Notes: a model not told the origin generated them from the sequence alone. A stretch of 64,000 nt of DNA from Casuarina equisetifolia (GCA_028551475.1 CM052355.1:27989580-28053579); one strand, 5' to 3'. Counted from the first letter of the stretch, positions 25,526 through 38,091 are shown. Program-made: numbers and translations.

Positions 25526-26859
25526 GTTAAAGAATCTATTGAAAATCTATATTCTATAAACAAATATTTTAATGAAAAGTCTAGTCTCACATTTGAAACA
25601 AGGAGATAATTAAATCCTACATGAATATATGAAATTTTGTTGTGTATAATGGAAGTCCTTTACATGGAAAGTGCAATCCCTTTTGATAAAGTTTAAAAAA
25701 AGCAAGAACCTTTCCAATTCTTAATTTAGCTTTTAGACTAAATCTTTAAGCCTTGTAATATGATATCAAATCTTAGGTTGAATATGCTCTATCCCATGTG
25801 ACCTCAAGCTCAATGTTGCTCGGCATGTGGGAACATTTGTATAAGATGAAAGTCTTATACCGAAAACATGATCTTTGCAGTGAAACTTAAAAAAAAGAAG
25901 TACCAATTCAACCTTTGAGTTAACTTTTGCATTAGACCTTTAGGCTTTCTAACAATTTGAAAAGTAATTTACAAAGAAACAAATTCATTTAAGTTACATA
26001 TAAATTATTTTATTATTATTTTAACATGCCACATAGAAGCCTCCTTGCAACAAAAAATTTATTCCACTCGAGTTCAATAGAACACCATGCGCGTCTTATC
26101 AAAAATCTAATTTCAACTAAGCGTGTACTATCAAGCAACTGGACTTACCTTTAAACAGGACAGTTAACTAGTCCTTATTTTGTTGGTGCGACTTCTATAC
26201 TCGTTAGGAAATGAGCTTCTGTTTCAATTCTAGAACATGTTGTCAACCATTGCTTCAAGAAGGTTTTGCAAGATCCCTTGATTTCGTAAAGAAGCTTTTG
26301 GTTAAAGAAACAGCATTAAAGATTGAAAAGGTTGACATACAATAATAGGTTTCAAGTAAGTATTTTGAGTTGAAATTCTCTTGATTATATTTTTGCCTAA
26401 TTTAAGCATGCTTTCAAACAAATTTTTATTTTTTAGTTTAAGCCATCATTAATGAGCGAATTTCGAAGTGAGGAATTAGCCACTAGACATTATGATAAAA
26501 GCATAAATAAGCCAAAAGTTGAGGTTTACAAGTGAATAAAAAAGGGAAATGATTTCATTTCTAAATTCAAATCACATAAGAATTTAGTATGAACGTTTTC
26601 AAGATTTTCCTTAAACTGTAGTTTTAGTACTCAATTCGTTTGGAATTGTGTGTTTACCTTGAAATATTCAACTTTTTAAAATTAATAATTTCTAAAATCA
26701 CTAAAAGAATTCTTTACTCATTTTATACCGAAACAAACTAAGTTATTAAATAATTCTAATTTCCTTATCAAAATAGATAGCATTTTGGAGGCATTTTAAA
26801 ATGAATAACCCTTTTTTCAATTTCCTTTTCTTTGTTGTAACATTTGATTTCCTTCTTCT
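25526..26859. other. AT-rich intergenic spacer with dispersed repeat fragment
   Basis: No gene is supported. Between about 25560 and 25960 the sequence has the style of the degenerate units at 44590-45520 and 63260-63480 (phrases such as CTAAATCTTTAAGCC, GACCTCAAGCTCAATGTTG and AAGTCTTATACC). The remainder is AT-rich with no other recognised structure. Confidence 0.45.
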
Positions 26860-27102
26860 TTAGTTCAAACCATAAGGTATAAGGTGTTTATATAATTTTT
26901 TGGAGCAGGATTTGAGGGAGCCCTTTAAAAGTTTCTTCCAATTGGGGTCAGTTCGTTCCTTCCCTCTGGGGGCATCTGCAATCCAAAACCAAGCTCCTGT
27001 CATCAAATAGACCATTATCGTACGCCTGTAGTTCATTATTTCCAGTAATAAATTTTGCGGTGGCCTTCTGGTATTGCTTTTCAGCAAGTCAAGTCTCGAC
27101 AA
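26860..27102 (-). pseudogene. OMT exon-2 relic
   Basis: A short minus-strand frame contains GKERTDPNWKKLLKGSL, clearly derived from the GGKERTE-x-EWKKLLEEG segment of plant OMT exon 2 (the motif carrying a catalytic glutamate). The His/Asp catalytic block and the C-terminal IPSIIEAY end are absent, and sequence on both sides has diverged. It sits at the left edge of a segment duplicated at 54270-55610. It is non-functional and older than the other OMT pseudogenes here. Confidence 0.6.
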
Positions 27103-27780
27103 AACTTTCGTTGTTCCAGTAATGCATGTTACTTTGCATTATTTATTGAGAAGTTGCAATGAAATTAATCTTTTAAAGGGGTTTTCTTTTCCAACATCGA
27201 GCTGATTGCTAGATAAAGCAGTTCCAGATAAGGGACAGAAAAGCGCATTAATATGATTAGTAGAAGAGGTTAGGGTCATAGTCATATATCGAGGTTTCCG
27301 AAGACTATTTATTGGGACCTAGTCGTTTCTGTGTATGGATATACAAATGCCTACCCACTCCACCACTTCTTTTGCTCTAGAGTAGAGGAAAAATAATGGT
27401 TATTAATAAAATGAAGCAACCACCTATTTTTGTCTACTTGAAAAAAGAAGAACGTTCATTAATAAAAATAAGTAACCACCTACTTTTGTCTAGAATAGAG
27501 AGAAAAAGAATGATATCGTATAATCAAGTATTTCAACTTTGAGCATGTAGAAAATTAGAGATCTTGTTGGTTCCTTGAATTATATGTAGCTGCTTGATGT
27601 CAATCTCCTTATTGCACAATAGATTGATTGGCATCCTAGTGTTTATTTATTTATTTATTTTTGGTGAGAATGACATAGTGGTTGAATGGTTTGAGGCTTT
27701 AGTCATTGTCATAGTTCATGGTAAACTATGCCTACTTGATGCTTAGTGGAAGCATGTGTGATAATTCAAAGTTATCCCTA
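26870..27780 (+). repeat. Segmental duplication, copy 1 (partner 54270-55610)
   Basis: Ordered matches to 54270-55610 include GAGGGAGCCCT, GGTCTTCTGGTATT/GGCCTTCTGGTATT, GCATTATTTATTGAGAAGTTG/ACATTATTTATTGAGAAGTTG, TTTTCTTTTCCAACATC, ACTATTTATTGGGACCT, CACTCCACCAC, ATGTAGAAAATTAGAG and TTGATGCTTAGTGGA. Copies differ by many substitutions and indels (roughly 75-80% identity). The duplication includes an OMT exon-2 relic at its left end. Confidence 0.75.
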
Positions 27781-28916
27781 AGTTTATTACCAATGATTTT
27801 ATTGGTAAACTGAGATATCTTACCATGGCCAAATTAGATCTTAACTTCTTAATACAACCACTTAGCTAGTTTATATATGCCCCAGAAGCATCACACATGG
27901 AGTTAACCTTGACATGTTAAAGGCGGGAAGCTTGGGCCTTCTAATCTCATCCTACATTGTCCTAAAACTTATTGCATACTGCAATTCATATTGGGCCTCA
28001 GGTCAAATGACGAACAATTCCTCGTTGGTTATTTTGGGAAGGTAGACAACTCACCAGTTTCATGGAAGATTAAAACCAAAAACAACCCACCATTACTACA
28101 TCTTACGTAGAAATTGATTATTAAGCTATGGCAGAATCCGTTACTAAGCCATTACGTAGAAATTGTTTGAATCCGTTGCTGATGTATCTAACATCGTCAT
28201 ACTATGACAACAACGTGGTAGTTTACACAATCAATCGTTTTTTTTTAATAATATTCTTTTTATTTTTTTTATTATTTTTTTACATACGCATTTGGGAAGG
28301 AGAAGATGACTCAAATCCATGACCAATGGGATTGTTAGGGTTTGGCTTTTTTTTTTTTAAAAAAATAAATAATACATTGAAATAGATTGCTAGTGAAGAA
28401 AAGTACAATATAGACTCGAGAAGACATGACACGTAGAATAGTGAACAAATATCTTAACAAAAGCTTTATACAATAGATAACATTAATATTGCTATCTAAG
28501 TTTGGTGTATTCAATCTTTATTGATTACCAAATTGAAAGGAGCATTCAAAAAAAAAAAAAAAGTATTGGGCCATGGGCTGATTACAAAAAGTAGGCCTTG
28601 AACCCATTAAAAGATGTAAGTTACAAAGGAAACTAACATGTTATCCAAGCCCACATCAAGATCCAAGACAACTGCAACAGCCATGACATTACGTCCATCA
28701 GAAAATGGTCATAGCAAAACATCCATCACAAAACAACTATAAAATTCAAATATGCAATTGCGAGATTATGCATTATTAGTATACGACCATAAATGAAAAT
28801 GGTGAATGAGATGAATAGTTTGAATTATCTTTCTTCGGGCATTTTTGTTATCTTCCTTTCTTCAACACCTACATTTGTAACAAAAGTTATCTAGATGCAC
28901 TACAAAATTGGCTTTT
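27781..28916. other. AT-rich intergenic spacer
   Basis: No gene or element boundary is recognised. It contains homopolymer T tracts (28219-28280, 28348-28358) and a poly-A run at 28550-28563. A 64-codon frame at 28128-28322 (+) is driven by the T-rich tract and is not credible. Confidence 0.5.
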
Positions 28917-29495
28917 TGGAGTTAAAACAAGGATTTCTATGAAATCTTGTAGAATTCATGGATTAATTTACTACACAAAAAACAAATAGAACTTGAAAAC
29001 AAAGGGAGGAACTTTGAAAGAAATAGATTGAAGTTTGATGTTTCGATAGTACAATTGGTTTAACAAGTTATAGTAAACGAAACCTAGGTCAGGTGAAAAC
29101 CAATTTCCTAGCAATTAGTTTAGACCACGAATCACTAAAAATTCACACGTAAAATAGAAAACACGTGGAACCCTAATTGCTTGAAGGAAATTAGTATGAA
29201 TGGAGTTAATGAAGCTTTTAGTTATTTTTTTTGGAAAATGAGTCGGTTGTTCTTTTTTGATGAAAACACCCTTTGCTTATTCATTTGGTGTTCGATGTCA
29301 ACCGAAATCCAACGAGACATGCATTGCATTGTTTGAGCATAGCGTTGGGGGTGACTTGTGTGCATTGCACACACCTACCTTTTCTTTTGCTAGGTTAAGT
29401 GTTAGGGGTGATGCACGTGTAATGTGTGTGCCTTTTCTTCAAATAAATTGACGTGCCTGCCACATGGTGTTGATGTGGAAATTATGATTTTAACA
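28917..29495 (-). repeat. 3' LTR of the degenerate copia element
   Basis: This is the left long terminal repeat (579 bp). The RNase H tail of the element lies immediately to its right on the minus strand, which makes this the 3' LTR. In element orientation it begins TGTTAAAATCA. Confidence 0.6.
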
Positions 29496-29717
29496 TTTCC
29501 TTGCAATTTGACATGTTGCAAATTGCCAACTTGTTTTTTGAAACGTCTTAAATCTAGTAGAGGAGAGACCTTTTGTGAAGATATCTACTATTTGATCAAC
29601 CAAATATATAAAGTGTATAGAGAGATTCTTTGTTTTGATCCTTTCACGAATAAAGTGGGTGTTGATTTCAACATGTTTTGTTATAGCATTGAAGGCACAA
29701 TTAGTTATGAGATGCAA
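29490..29717 (-). pseudogene. Copia RNase H C-terminal fragment
   Basis: A 75-residue minus-strand frame keeps the conserved end of copia polyproteins: a TKHVEIN-type segment (usually RTKHIE/D), HFIRERI, and DQIVDIFTKGLSS-RF. The catalytic RNase H residues lie upstream and are missing. It is a remnant of the element spanning 28917-31896. Confidence 0.75.
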
Positions 29718-31334
29718 GGCTAATAAGTTATCACACTATAGTGTGGGGGTTAAGGTAGTTGAACATATAGATCTTGTAACAACACTTCAATCTAAATAGG
29801 TTGTCTAAATAAGTTCTGTAGCCACATCAACAAGGCATTTGAACTAAGCTTCTATGCTAAAGTGAAAAATAGTCTTTTATTTTCTAGAACTTTGAGAAAT
29901 AAGATTTTATTCAAGAAAGATGTAAAACCCTCTAGTTGATTTTTAATCATATGATCACCAGCTCATCTTGCATTAAAAAATAAGCAATGAGATTAAGCAT
30001 TAATATTTTTGTGAGTTAAATTCCATGTCTAGGTGTATTTACAAAAAATTGCAGAGTACACTTAACAAATTTTTAATGAGTAATAATTGATGCATGTGTA
30101 TATTGACATGCTATGTTAACAACATATGCAATATCAGGTTATGTAAAGGCTAAGTATTCAAGAGATTCAACATGTTGCAATAGAGTGTGAAAAGAAATAT
30201 GGATTGTTACCCTAGAATAAAAAAAACCAATGGGTTTCATTTTGGACTAGTGGTAGTGGGCTTTGTTGTGAGTCCTTGTGAACAACATTAGTTTGGATAG
30301 TATTTTGGCTTTGTTGGACTTGTGGGCTAGTATTGGGCTTAGAGGTAGATAGGGCATATTTGTATATGCATTGCCGTGCATGAAGGCCAATTTTGTGGCA
30401 AATTTAGCAAATGGTGCTTCTTTAATGGTTATGACCATTATTTAGGTAGTAGTAAGCAAAACTTGGCATTAGAATATTGTGAGGTGTGCTTTTGCAGCTA
30501 GCCATGGTGGTTAAGCATCTACCTGAATATTAAGAAAAATTTCAAGGAGACTAGTATAGATAAATTGTAGCATTGCTACTTGTAAGAGTAGCTACTATTG
30601 GTAAACTTTGTTCAACAAGCTTTAAATAATTTTCCTAAGTGAGGAGTAAACTATGCAAGTCTTTTTATGGAAGAGAGGCCATTCTAGCATGGACACCAAT
30701 ATTGTAACAAGAGGTAAGTATGGTGTTCAAGACCTAAAAACACATTAGTCAAGTACTCATTTTTGGACACCAATTCACTGACAATGGAGAGATGATTTAT
30801 AATCGCATTAACATACTAGAGAAATTCGATAATCGTATTCCTTGCTTGACAACTAAAATGAAAGAAAAAGGCTCTAGTAGAATAGTGGGACACAAATTCC
30901 ATTAACAATGCCTTCCAAATTTCGATTGAAGTTTTGAACTTGGCCATAAAGGTGACAATGGAGTTAGAGTTGATGTTAAGAACCTAACCTTATGTAGTCT
31001 TATCCCTTATGTGCTAGTCTTGAAAAGTAGGATTGGGATCATAAGTGATAATGCCATTATCATTAATGTTAGTATGAATTTCGGATGACAAAGGAAAAAG
31101 CTATCAAGAACCCTAAGCAAATTGCTTGCTTGAACATAAGGCTTAATTTGAGCCTTCCAACAAGAAAGTTTGGACCTTCCAAGTGAACTCTAACATACGA
31201 GATTGAGAGGTTACTTGTAGTTAGTGGTAGTAGAGTGTGAGTGGTAGAGTTGACATGCATGGTGTTGGAGGACATTATGGATGCCATTGTGGACGTAGAA
31301 AAAGTTCTAAAACAAGGTGGCTTTCACCAATTAG

Positions 31335-31896
31335 TGGTATCAAAATAAGGATTTCTACAAAATCTTGAAGAATTTATGGATAAAATTGCTATATAAAAAG
31401 TAAACAAAACTTGAAAAGAAAAGGATGAAGTTTGAGAGAAATATATTGAAATTTGATGATTTGAGATTACAATTAGTTTGTCAATTTATAATAAACAACA
31501 CCTTGGAAAAAATTGAAATCATAGTAATCAATTTAGACCACAAACCACTAAATTCACACTTGAAACGAAAAACACATGGAACGCTAAATGCTTGAACTTC
31601 AAATTGGAAATTAGCATGAATGGATTTTATTAATCTTTTAGTTTTCCTAAGAAATGAGTCAGTCATTCTTCTTTGATTGAATCACCCTTTGTTTTAGTTT
31701 GTTTAGGGCTCAATGACGACTAAAATTCTATAGTGCTACATTGTTTAGGCATAGTGTCGAGGTGTGATGTGCATGCCTTTTCTTCTATTGGGTTGATTGT
31801 TAGGTGTGACGATTGTGTACTACATGTGTGCCTTTTATTGAAATAAGTTGATGTTGTTGCCACATCATGTCAACATGGAAATTAGTGATTTTAACA
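31335..31896 (-). repeat. 5' LTR of the degenerate copia element
   Basis: This is the right long terminal repeat (562 bp), aligning along its length with 28917-29495. In element orientation it begins TGTTAAAATCAC and ends near TTTTGATACCA. Confidence 0.6.
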
Positions 31897-32059
31897 TTTG
31901 GTACCATGTTGCATCCTTTGTCATTCTAAGTTAGATGCCTATGAAAATATTTGTTGTCTTTTACTTTCTCTTGCCCACAATTATAAATCCTAATCCATCT
32001 TTTTTAGAAAAGGAACATTTTACCTTTATTTATTTATTTATTTACTTAGTCTTTTAGTA

Positions 32060-33150
32060 TCAAAAGTGGCACCACTTTCTTATACTAGGACCTCAGATGA
32101 GAAAATGCAATTACTAACAATATGCTATGAACTGGGGACTAATAAAGGTGTAATTTATCTACAAAGAATGGTCACTCAACTCTACATATATGGTTAGTTG
32201 TATCACACCACAAATTTCACATAACTTGCAAGAGATTATTACTTTGTTTAAAAGCTTGCTATGTGTCACCGTAAGGTTTCATTGCTTTTGTTTGAAATGG
32301 GGCATGACCATTTAGAATTTAGGAAACAATTTGGTGCTTGCTAGTTCGATATATGCAAGTGTTCACCTCATAATTCCTAAAAATCAAGCTTATTGGAGAT
32401 TGAAAAAAATTTAATTTAAAAGTTGTTCATAATCTTAATTCTTTTTAATTATTGGAGCATGATGGTGACAAAATTCTTAAACACAAAATAGTATGATAAT
32501 AAGAAAAAGAAAATTAAACATTGAGGTTTGATCTAGTTAAAATTATATTCTTAAATACTAAACCTAATGATTGATGAGATTGTTTGCCTCCCATCTTCTT
32601 TGTTATTTTTATTTTTTGCCTTTTCTTTTACTTGGTTTAGCTTTTGCCTAGACAACTGGAGGGGAATTAGGACACCTCATTTGACTATGCATTTATTATG
32701 GTTCTATGAAAGGGAGTAAGTGAAAGGTGAATTTGGTTGGAGATGATAATCGACTTCCCACCAACTGTGGGCAATCTGCTTCTTCCTTATGGTTGCATTG
32801 GAAGGAAAAGGAAAAGGGAAAGGGAAAATGTAGATAGCTCTCAATAAGAAATGATTGTTTGAATTCTAATGCTTGTTTATTCCTTGGCAGTGGTATTTAG
32901 ACACAAAGCAAGTACCTCTCGCATGCTCCTCACAGCTCATAACTTTGCCCTTCACTCTAACGGTGAGGGACACAAAGAGAAATCTGGGTAACAATGAAAA
33001 TAACAATGAGAATGAGAATACAACAGAATAATAGCTAAAAACACTGGGATATTTATTCTAATTGTCATTCACCTTTGAAAGATGAGCAACTTCTCCCGAT
33101 GGCTTTAGGCCTCCTTCTTCTCACACGTTACAACTTTTCATAGTATCAAC
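32060..33150. repeat. OMT downstream-flank unit 2
   Basis: This segment parallels 40480-41000 and 52440-52770. Shared text includes TTTCACATAACTTGCAAGAG and GCTATGTGTCACCGTAAG with the unit at 40620-40680, and GGAGCATGATGG and CTCCCATCTTC with the intact gene flank. It leads directly into the stop codon of the interrupted OMT pseudogene at 33155, so it is that copy's 3' region. No gene is seen inside it. Confidence 0.65.
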
Positions 33151-33311
33151 TCTATCACTTAAGATAGGCCTCGATAATGGATGGTATAGTAGGAATTTTG
33201 GTAATCTTATAGTGACAAAAGCCTCCTTCCTCTAATAATTTCTTCCATTCGAGCTCAGTCCTCTCCTTCCCTTCAGTGGTGTGTGCCATCATTACCAAAT
33301 CAAATACCATA

Positions 33312-33316
33312 CGTGT
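33312..33316. repeat. Target-site duplication CGTGT, left
   Basis: CGTGT directly precedes the left LTR and is repeated exactly at 38442-38446. Removing the element and one copy restores the continuous OMT exon-2 text. Confidence 0.95.
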
Positions 33317-33660
33317 TGAAACATATTTATGATCTTATATCACCACATAAATTGCATCCAACCAACAACAAATGCATTACTACGACATCAAATAGGAAGG
33401 GAGTAAAGAAAACTAACCTCAAGTATGATCAAGAAAATATGTTAAACAATACAAAGATTGTTTTCAAAACAGAACCCAAAATAGAAAGAGTTTACACGGA
33501 CTACGTTCCACATGACGGTTGCATACTTTTTTGGTGCCTTTTAGATGACAACAAAATAAACCTTAGTGCAATACATAAGTGAAAGGGCCAACATGGGCCT
33601 GGGCTAACCATAAATAAAATATAACTTAATGTAGGCCTGGTATTGATGTTGGGCCCTTTA
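33317..33660 (-). repeat. 3' LTR of the copia element
   Basis: This is 344 bp, starting TGAAACATATTTATG on the plus strand. Its inner end reads CCCTTTA where the other LTR has CCCTTCA. It adjoins the polypurine tract, marking it as the 3' LTR of a minus-strand element. Confidence 0.92.
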
Positions 33661-33661
33661 A

Positions 33662-33673
33662 TTCTCCCCCTTA
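33662..33673 (-). other. Polypurine tract of the copia element
   Basis: On the minus strand this reads TAAGGGGGAGAA immediately before the 3' LTR, a typical plus-strand primer site of copia elements. Confidence 0.85.
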
Positions 33674-34013
33674 ACATCAACTCTATCGAACGAGCTTTTA
33701 CTTACCAAACCAAGTATTTTTCTATGCTTTTTGAATGTAGGAGAACTCAACCCCTTAATGAAAATTTTAGTAACTTGCTCACTTGTTTTCATTGGATGCA
33801 AATCAACTTCCCTTTGAAGAACCTTTCTCGAATGAAGTGATAATGAACTTTTATATGTTTAGTTCTTGCATGAAACTTTGGATTTTTAGCTATCTTAATA
33901 GCAAACAAATTGTCACAAAATATTTATATTATTTCACTTTTAAACACACCAATATCATCTAACAATTGCACCAACCATGTACCTTCTTGTGCTGCCATCG
34001 TTGCTGACCTGTA

Positions 34014-34454
34014 TTAAGCTTTTATTGTGGATAGAGACATAGTTGGTTGTCTTTTATTGCACCATGAAATAACAGTTGAACCAAAATTAAATGAGTACCT
34101 AGTTGTTGATCTTTGAATATCTTCATCTCCAGCATAATCAACATCACAATAGCTAACTAAATTACATTCACCCTTTTTATATAATAGCCCAAGATCAACT
34201 GTTCCTTTAACATATTGTAATACTTTTTGTGCAACTTGTAAGTGGGGTATTCTAGGATTGTGCATAAATCGACTTAATAATCCAACCACAAATGCAATAT
34301 CTGGCCTTGTCAATGTTAAGTAATTCAAGTTGCCAATTAGTTGCTTATACATGGTAGGCTCTTGTAACTTTTCACCTTCATTTGACAACTTAATTTTGGG
34401 CTCAATTAGTGTATCAACTAGGACACAATCTTTCATTCCATACCTTTCAAACAT
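34014..34454 (-). pseudogene. Copia RNase H region
   Basis: The frame carries LTRPDIAFVVGLLSRFM, LQYVKGTVDLGLLYK, DVDYAGDEDIQRSTTRYSF and ISWCNKRQPTMSLST, the standard markers of the copia connection and RNase H domains. A stop ends it just after the LSTIKA segment (usually LSTxEAEY). Recognisable text continues in broken form to about 33720, including FHARTKHIKVHYHFIRE. Confidence 0.9.
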
Positions 34455-34890
34455 ATTTTTTTGTATATTTTTGCTGACTCAAGAAAAGACCATCCATAGT
34501 TTGAACAAGCTTTAGCCCCAAAAAATATTTCAACTCCCCAAGCTCCTCCATTTGAAAACGAGTAAGAAAATTTTCTTTAGCATGTTGATTTCCCAAACCA
34601 TCATTCCTAGTTATTATAAGATCATCAACATAAACTAGAATGATAGAAATTCTATTATCTTGAACTCTCACAAAGAGACTTGAATCTGCATGTGTGACCG
34701 AATATCCAATTTGTAAGAAAAACTCTAATATTTTTTCATACCATACTCTAGGGGCTTGTTTCAAGCCATACAAGGCCTTATTTAACTTACAAACATAATT
34801 CTTTCCTCCATATTCTTCAAATCCTTTTGGTTGCTCCATGTATATTTTTCTATCCAATTTTTCGTGTAGAAAGGCATTTTTAACATTCAT
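34447..34890 (-). pseudogene. Copia reverse transcriptase region
   Basis: The 147-residue frame begins MNVKNAFLHEKL (family DVKNAFLHG), followed by IYMEQPKGFE, VCKLNKALYGLKQAPRVWY and the catalytic YVDDLIITRND with both aspartates present, then LKYFLGL. The start of reverse transcriptase lies upstream across stops at 34894-35120. It is a non-functional copy because of the surrounding frame breaks. Confidence 0.92.
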
Positions 34891-35121
34891 TTGTCATAAT
34901 TTCCATCTATTGTTGGCTACAACCACCAACAGTGTTCGTTTGCTTGTAATTTTTACAACAGGACTAAATGTCTCTTCATAATCCAGGCCATATTTTTGAG
35001 AAAAACCTCAAGCTACCAAGCGTGCCTTGTATCTTTCAATAGAACCATCACTTCTCTTTTTCAACTTAAAAACCCAACGACATGAGATAGGTTTCATATC
35101 ATTTGGTTTTGAAACTAACTC

Positions 35122-35661
35122 CTATGTTTGATTCTCTTTCAAAGCCATGAACTCTTCCTTCATTGCTCTTTGCCACTTCTTTTGACTATAGGCTTCTTCA
35201 AATGTTTTAGGCTCAGACTCACGATCCTTAGTAGCAACGCAAGCATCAATAAACTTAGAATTTGGTCGCTTAACTCTAGTAGATCTTCTTAACATAATAG
35301 GTGTTTCTTGTTCAACCTTTTCCAATTGGTTTGGTCTATCTTCTTCTCGCATCCTAACTAACAAACTCCCATTATGCTACAGACTTGAGGATCTTTTGGA
35401 TGCAACAATAGAATCAATGTTTTTAGAGTCATCCACACGATCATCATCTCTCATTACAATGTCTTCACTTGGTTCCTCACTCTCTACTCTTTTATAATTA
35501 CCTTTTGAATTCTTAGACTTTATAAGCCACCATGATGATGCTTCATCAAACACTACATGGCGAGAAACATAACATTGATTGGACACTGGATCACAACACC
35601 TCCACCCTTTTCTTTCTTCATCATATCTAACAAAGATACAATGAATTGCCTTTTTATCCAA
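35122..35661 (-). pseudogene. Copia integrase C-terminus and linker, broken
   Basis: Two adjacent minus-strand frames (35377-35661 and 35122-35364) carry the GKR-like region FVRYDEERKGWRCCDPV with SRHVVFDE, then the linker RRSTRVKRPNSKF and EAYSQKKWQRAMKEEF-AL, which precedes reverse transcriptase in copia polyproteins. A stop between them breaks the frame. Confidence 0.85.
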
Positions 35662-36257
35662 TTTTTCACGTAATTGACTAGGAATAAATACATAACATAT
35701 ACATCCAAAGATTCAGAAATAAGTTACAATTGGCTTGCGATTTAGCAATCTCTCAAAGGGGGAAATATTTCCAAGTCCTTCTTGAGGTAAGCAATTGATA
35801 ATGTAAGTAGTTATCCGCATGCTTTCTGCCTAAAACCGTGCTGGTACATTCTTACTATGTATCATACTTTTGCATATCTTTGCCAATGTCTATTTTTTCT
35901 CTTAGCAGCTCCATTTTGCTATGGCATGTTTAAACATGTAAGCTGTCTTCGAATCCCATGCAACTTAAGATACGATGAGAACTCACTTGAAGTATATTCT
36001 CCATCATTATTTGTATGCAAACATTGAATTTTATGTCCAAGCTCATTTTCTACCTTTTCTTTAAATTCAATAAAGGTACAAAAAACGTCTGATTTTTCTT
36101 TCAGAAAATAAACCTAAGTAAACCTTAAAAAATCATCAATAAAGGTCACCATATATTGCTTTCTACCAATTGATTTTTGTTTTACTCTGCCAAATACATT
36201 AGAATGAACTAGTTCTAGTGGTTTTTGAGCTTTGAATCTTGATTCACTAAATGGCAA

Positions 36258-36578
36258 CTAATGAGCTTTTCCAAATTGACAACCAACACAAAGGGAGTTA
36301 GTTCTCACCTCCAACCTAGGTATTCCTTTCACCATCATTTTATCCATAATTGTCTTTAACTTATTATACCCAACATGACCCAATCGTGCATGCCATATGT
36401 CTGATGTTTCACTCTTCCGAGTCTTGTCAACATATGCTTCTTTAGTAGATAACATATATACAAACTTCAGTCTTCGTCCCTCCATTATAGGAATCCCTTC
36501 TACCTTTATACGCTTATATACTTTCACATCATTTGGACCAAACAAGATATAATTCCTTATATCAGCCAATTGAATCAC
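36258..36578 (-). pseudogene. Copia integrase zinc-binding domain
   Basis: The frame contains WHARLGHVGYNKL and LCVGCQFGKAH, the H-x-H and C-x2-C parts of the integrase HHCC domain. The DDE core lies in the next 600 bp (35680-36250) but is interrupted by stops. Confidence 0.88.
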
Positions 36579-36581
36579 AGA

Positions 36582-36968
36582 TTATAAATTCTTCTTTATA
36601 CTCGGCACATGGTATACATTATCAAACCTCATTTCTTGTGATTTAACTCGTGACTTACATTTGGCTTGACTAATATGAGTGATTGGAAGTTCTTCATCAT
36701 TAGCAGTTACCACAATCTTATCGCCTTTGTGCATTGACTTGGTCACATAGAGACCTTCATTTCTAGTCATATGATTAGTACACCTTGAGTCAACAACCCA
36801 ATTCCTTTCATAGTTGATCAAATCATCATCTAATAGACTTGTTAAAGCAAACTCATCCATTTTCTTTCTTGATTCATCACTTTTTCTTATTACCCAACAC
36901 AGGGTTGCCTCTTTTACATTCCAATCTTCTTCACTTTCAGGTTCTTCTCTACCATTTGATTGTGTCAT
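36582..36968 (-). pseudogene. Copia protease region with altered active site
   Basis: The segment NWVVDSRCTNHMT corresponds to the copia aspartic protease active site W-x-DSG-x-TNHMT, but the DSG glycine is replaced by arginine. DSG is normally invariant, so the protease is expected to be dead even apart from frame breaks. Confidence 0.85.
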
Positions 36969-37016
36969 TGAATTATTGCTTTGGCAACTTGATTCCCCCT
37001 CAAAACTATTTTGTTG

Positions 37017-37876
37017 TTAAGGACTAGATGTAGCACAATTCCCTTGAATTGATCTTCCTTTTCTATGCCAACATTGTCTAGCAATATGGCCTATTTTACC
37101 ACAAACATAGCATTCCCGATTACATCGTTCATTTAAATGTTGTTGAGCTTCAACTCCACCTTCTGACACTCCCTCTAAAGATGAATTCCTCCTTCTTCGA
37201 GAGTCTCTACTTAGGTTTCTATATGATTGTTTTCCTTTTCCTCTATCCCTTTGAGTAAAAAGTGCCTCATCAATGTTGTTAATTGATACATTAGATAGTT
37301 GGTTTTCCAATGCTTCTTGATTGGCAAGAAGATTCTCCAATTCAGTCAAGCTTAGTTGCACCTACCATCCTCTTAAGGCTGTAACAATTGAATTAAACTT
37401 AGGTTGTATCTCTTGAAGAATAAGCCTTCTTACTCAATCTTCACTACTCACAGACCCAGGATCAATATGTCCTATCTCATCATACAAGCTTTTAACTTTA
37501 GTAAAATACTGATTAATTGTCATTGACCTTGACAAATAACTCCAAGTTCATTTTCTAACATTTGCAACCTTGCTTCATTTTTGCTTAAGAACAATGTAGC
37601 TAAAGTGTTCCAAGCTTCATTAGGAGTCTTAGTTAACCAAATACTCTCCAAAAATTCATCTTTAACAAAGGTTCTCAAAATATATAACGCCTTACTTGCC
37701 TTTACTTTTCACTTCTTCATGGCATTCTCTTGAATTGGTGGGGTTACTTCACTCCTATTTGTTATCTCCCACAACTCATTACCTATTAAGTAGGCTTTAG
37801 TACATGAACACCACAAATTATAATTGTTCTTATTTAATTTCTTCATACCCGAAAGTGAACTACCCATCTCAGCCAT
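37017..37876 (-). pseudogene. Copia gag with CCHC zinc knuckle
   Basis: Gag starts at the ATG at 37876 (MAEMGSSLSGMKKLNK) and runs to a stop near 37017. The C-terminal frame 37017-37361 contains CYVCGKIGHIARQC, a CX2CX4HX4C nucleic-acid-binding knuckle. The middle section shows stops and frameshifts (37370-37560). Confidence 0.88.
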
Positions 37877-38076
37877 TTCCTTTTTTTTTTTTCTTTTTTT
37901 TTACTTCCCCTTAAACCACCAAAATCTTCCTTCACTATTATCACAAAAATGATCTATCTCTCTACCAATCAACTTCTTTTTCTACCAACCAATCCGTCAA
38001 TCTTCACCAAACAACCTCTTTCTCCACACCCTTTTTGTGATTTAGTAACACAACAACACCAAAATGAAACAACCCT

Positions 38077-38089
38077 GCTCTTGATACCA
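38077..38089 (-). other. Primer-binding site of the copia element
   Basis: The minus strand reads TGGTATCAAGAGC, one base longer than the usual plant TGGTATCAGAGC site that pairs with initiator-Met tRNA. It sits 2 bp inside the 5' LTR. Confidence 0.85.
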
Positions 38090-38091
38090 AA

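Larger units (their letters stand above)
28917..31896 (-). mobile_element. Degenerate, internally deleted Ty1-copia element
   Basis: Two long similar segments, 28917-29495 and 31335-31896, flank about 1.8 kb in direct orientation. They share AAGGATTTCTA, AATTTAGACCACAA-like text, AATGAGTC(G/A)GT and a common end GATTTTAACA. On the minus strand just inside the left copy, residues ITKHVEINTHFIRERI and DQIVDIFTKGLSSTRF match the C-terminal end of copia RNase H. Near the right copy a minus-strand frame (31069-31287) resembles the start of a copia gag. Most of pol is missing. The LTR copies are about 75-80% identical, so the insertion is old. No target-site duplication or clear primer-binding site could be read. 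Confidence 0.7.

Noticed and set aside
31335..31346. TGGTATCAAAAT as a primer-binding site of a plus-strand element
   Set aside because: The gag-like and RNase H remnants of that element lie on the minus strand, so the motif is in the wrong orientation and is part of the LTR end.
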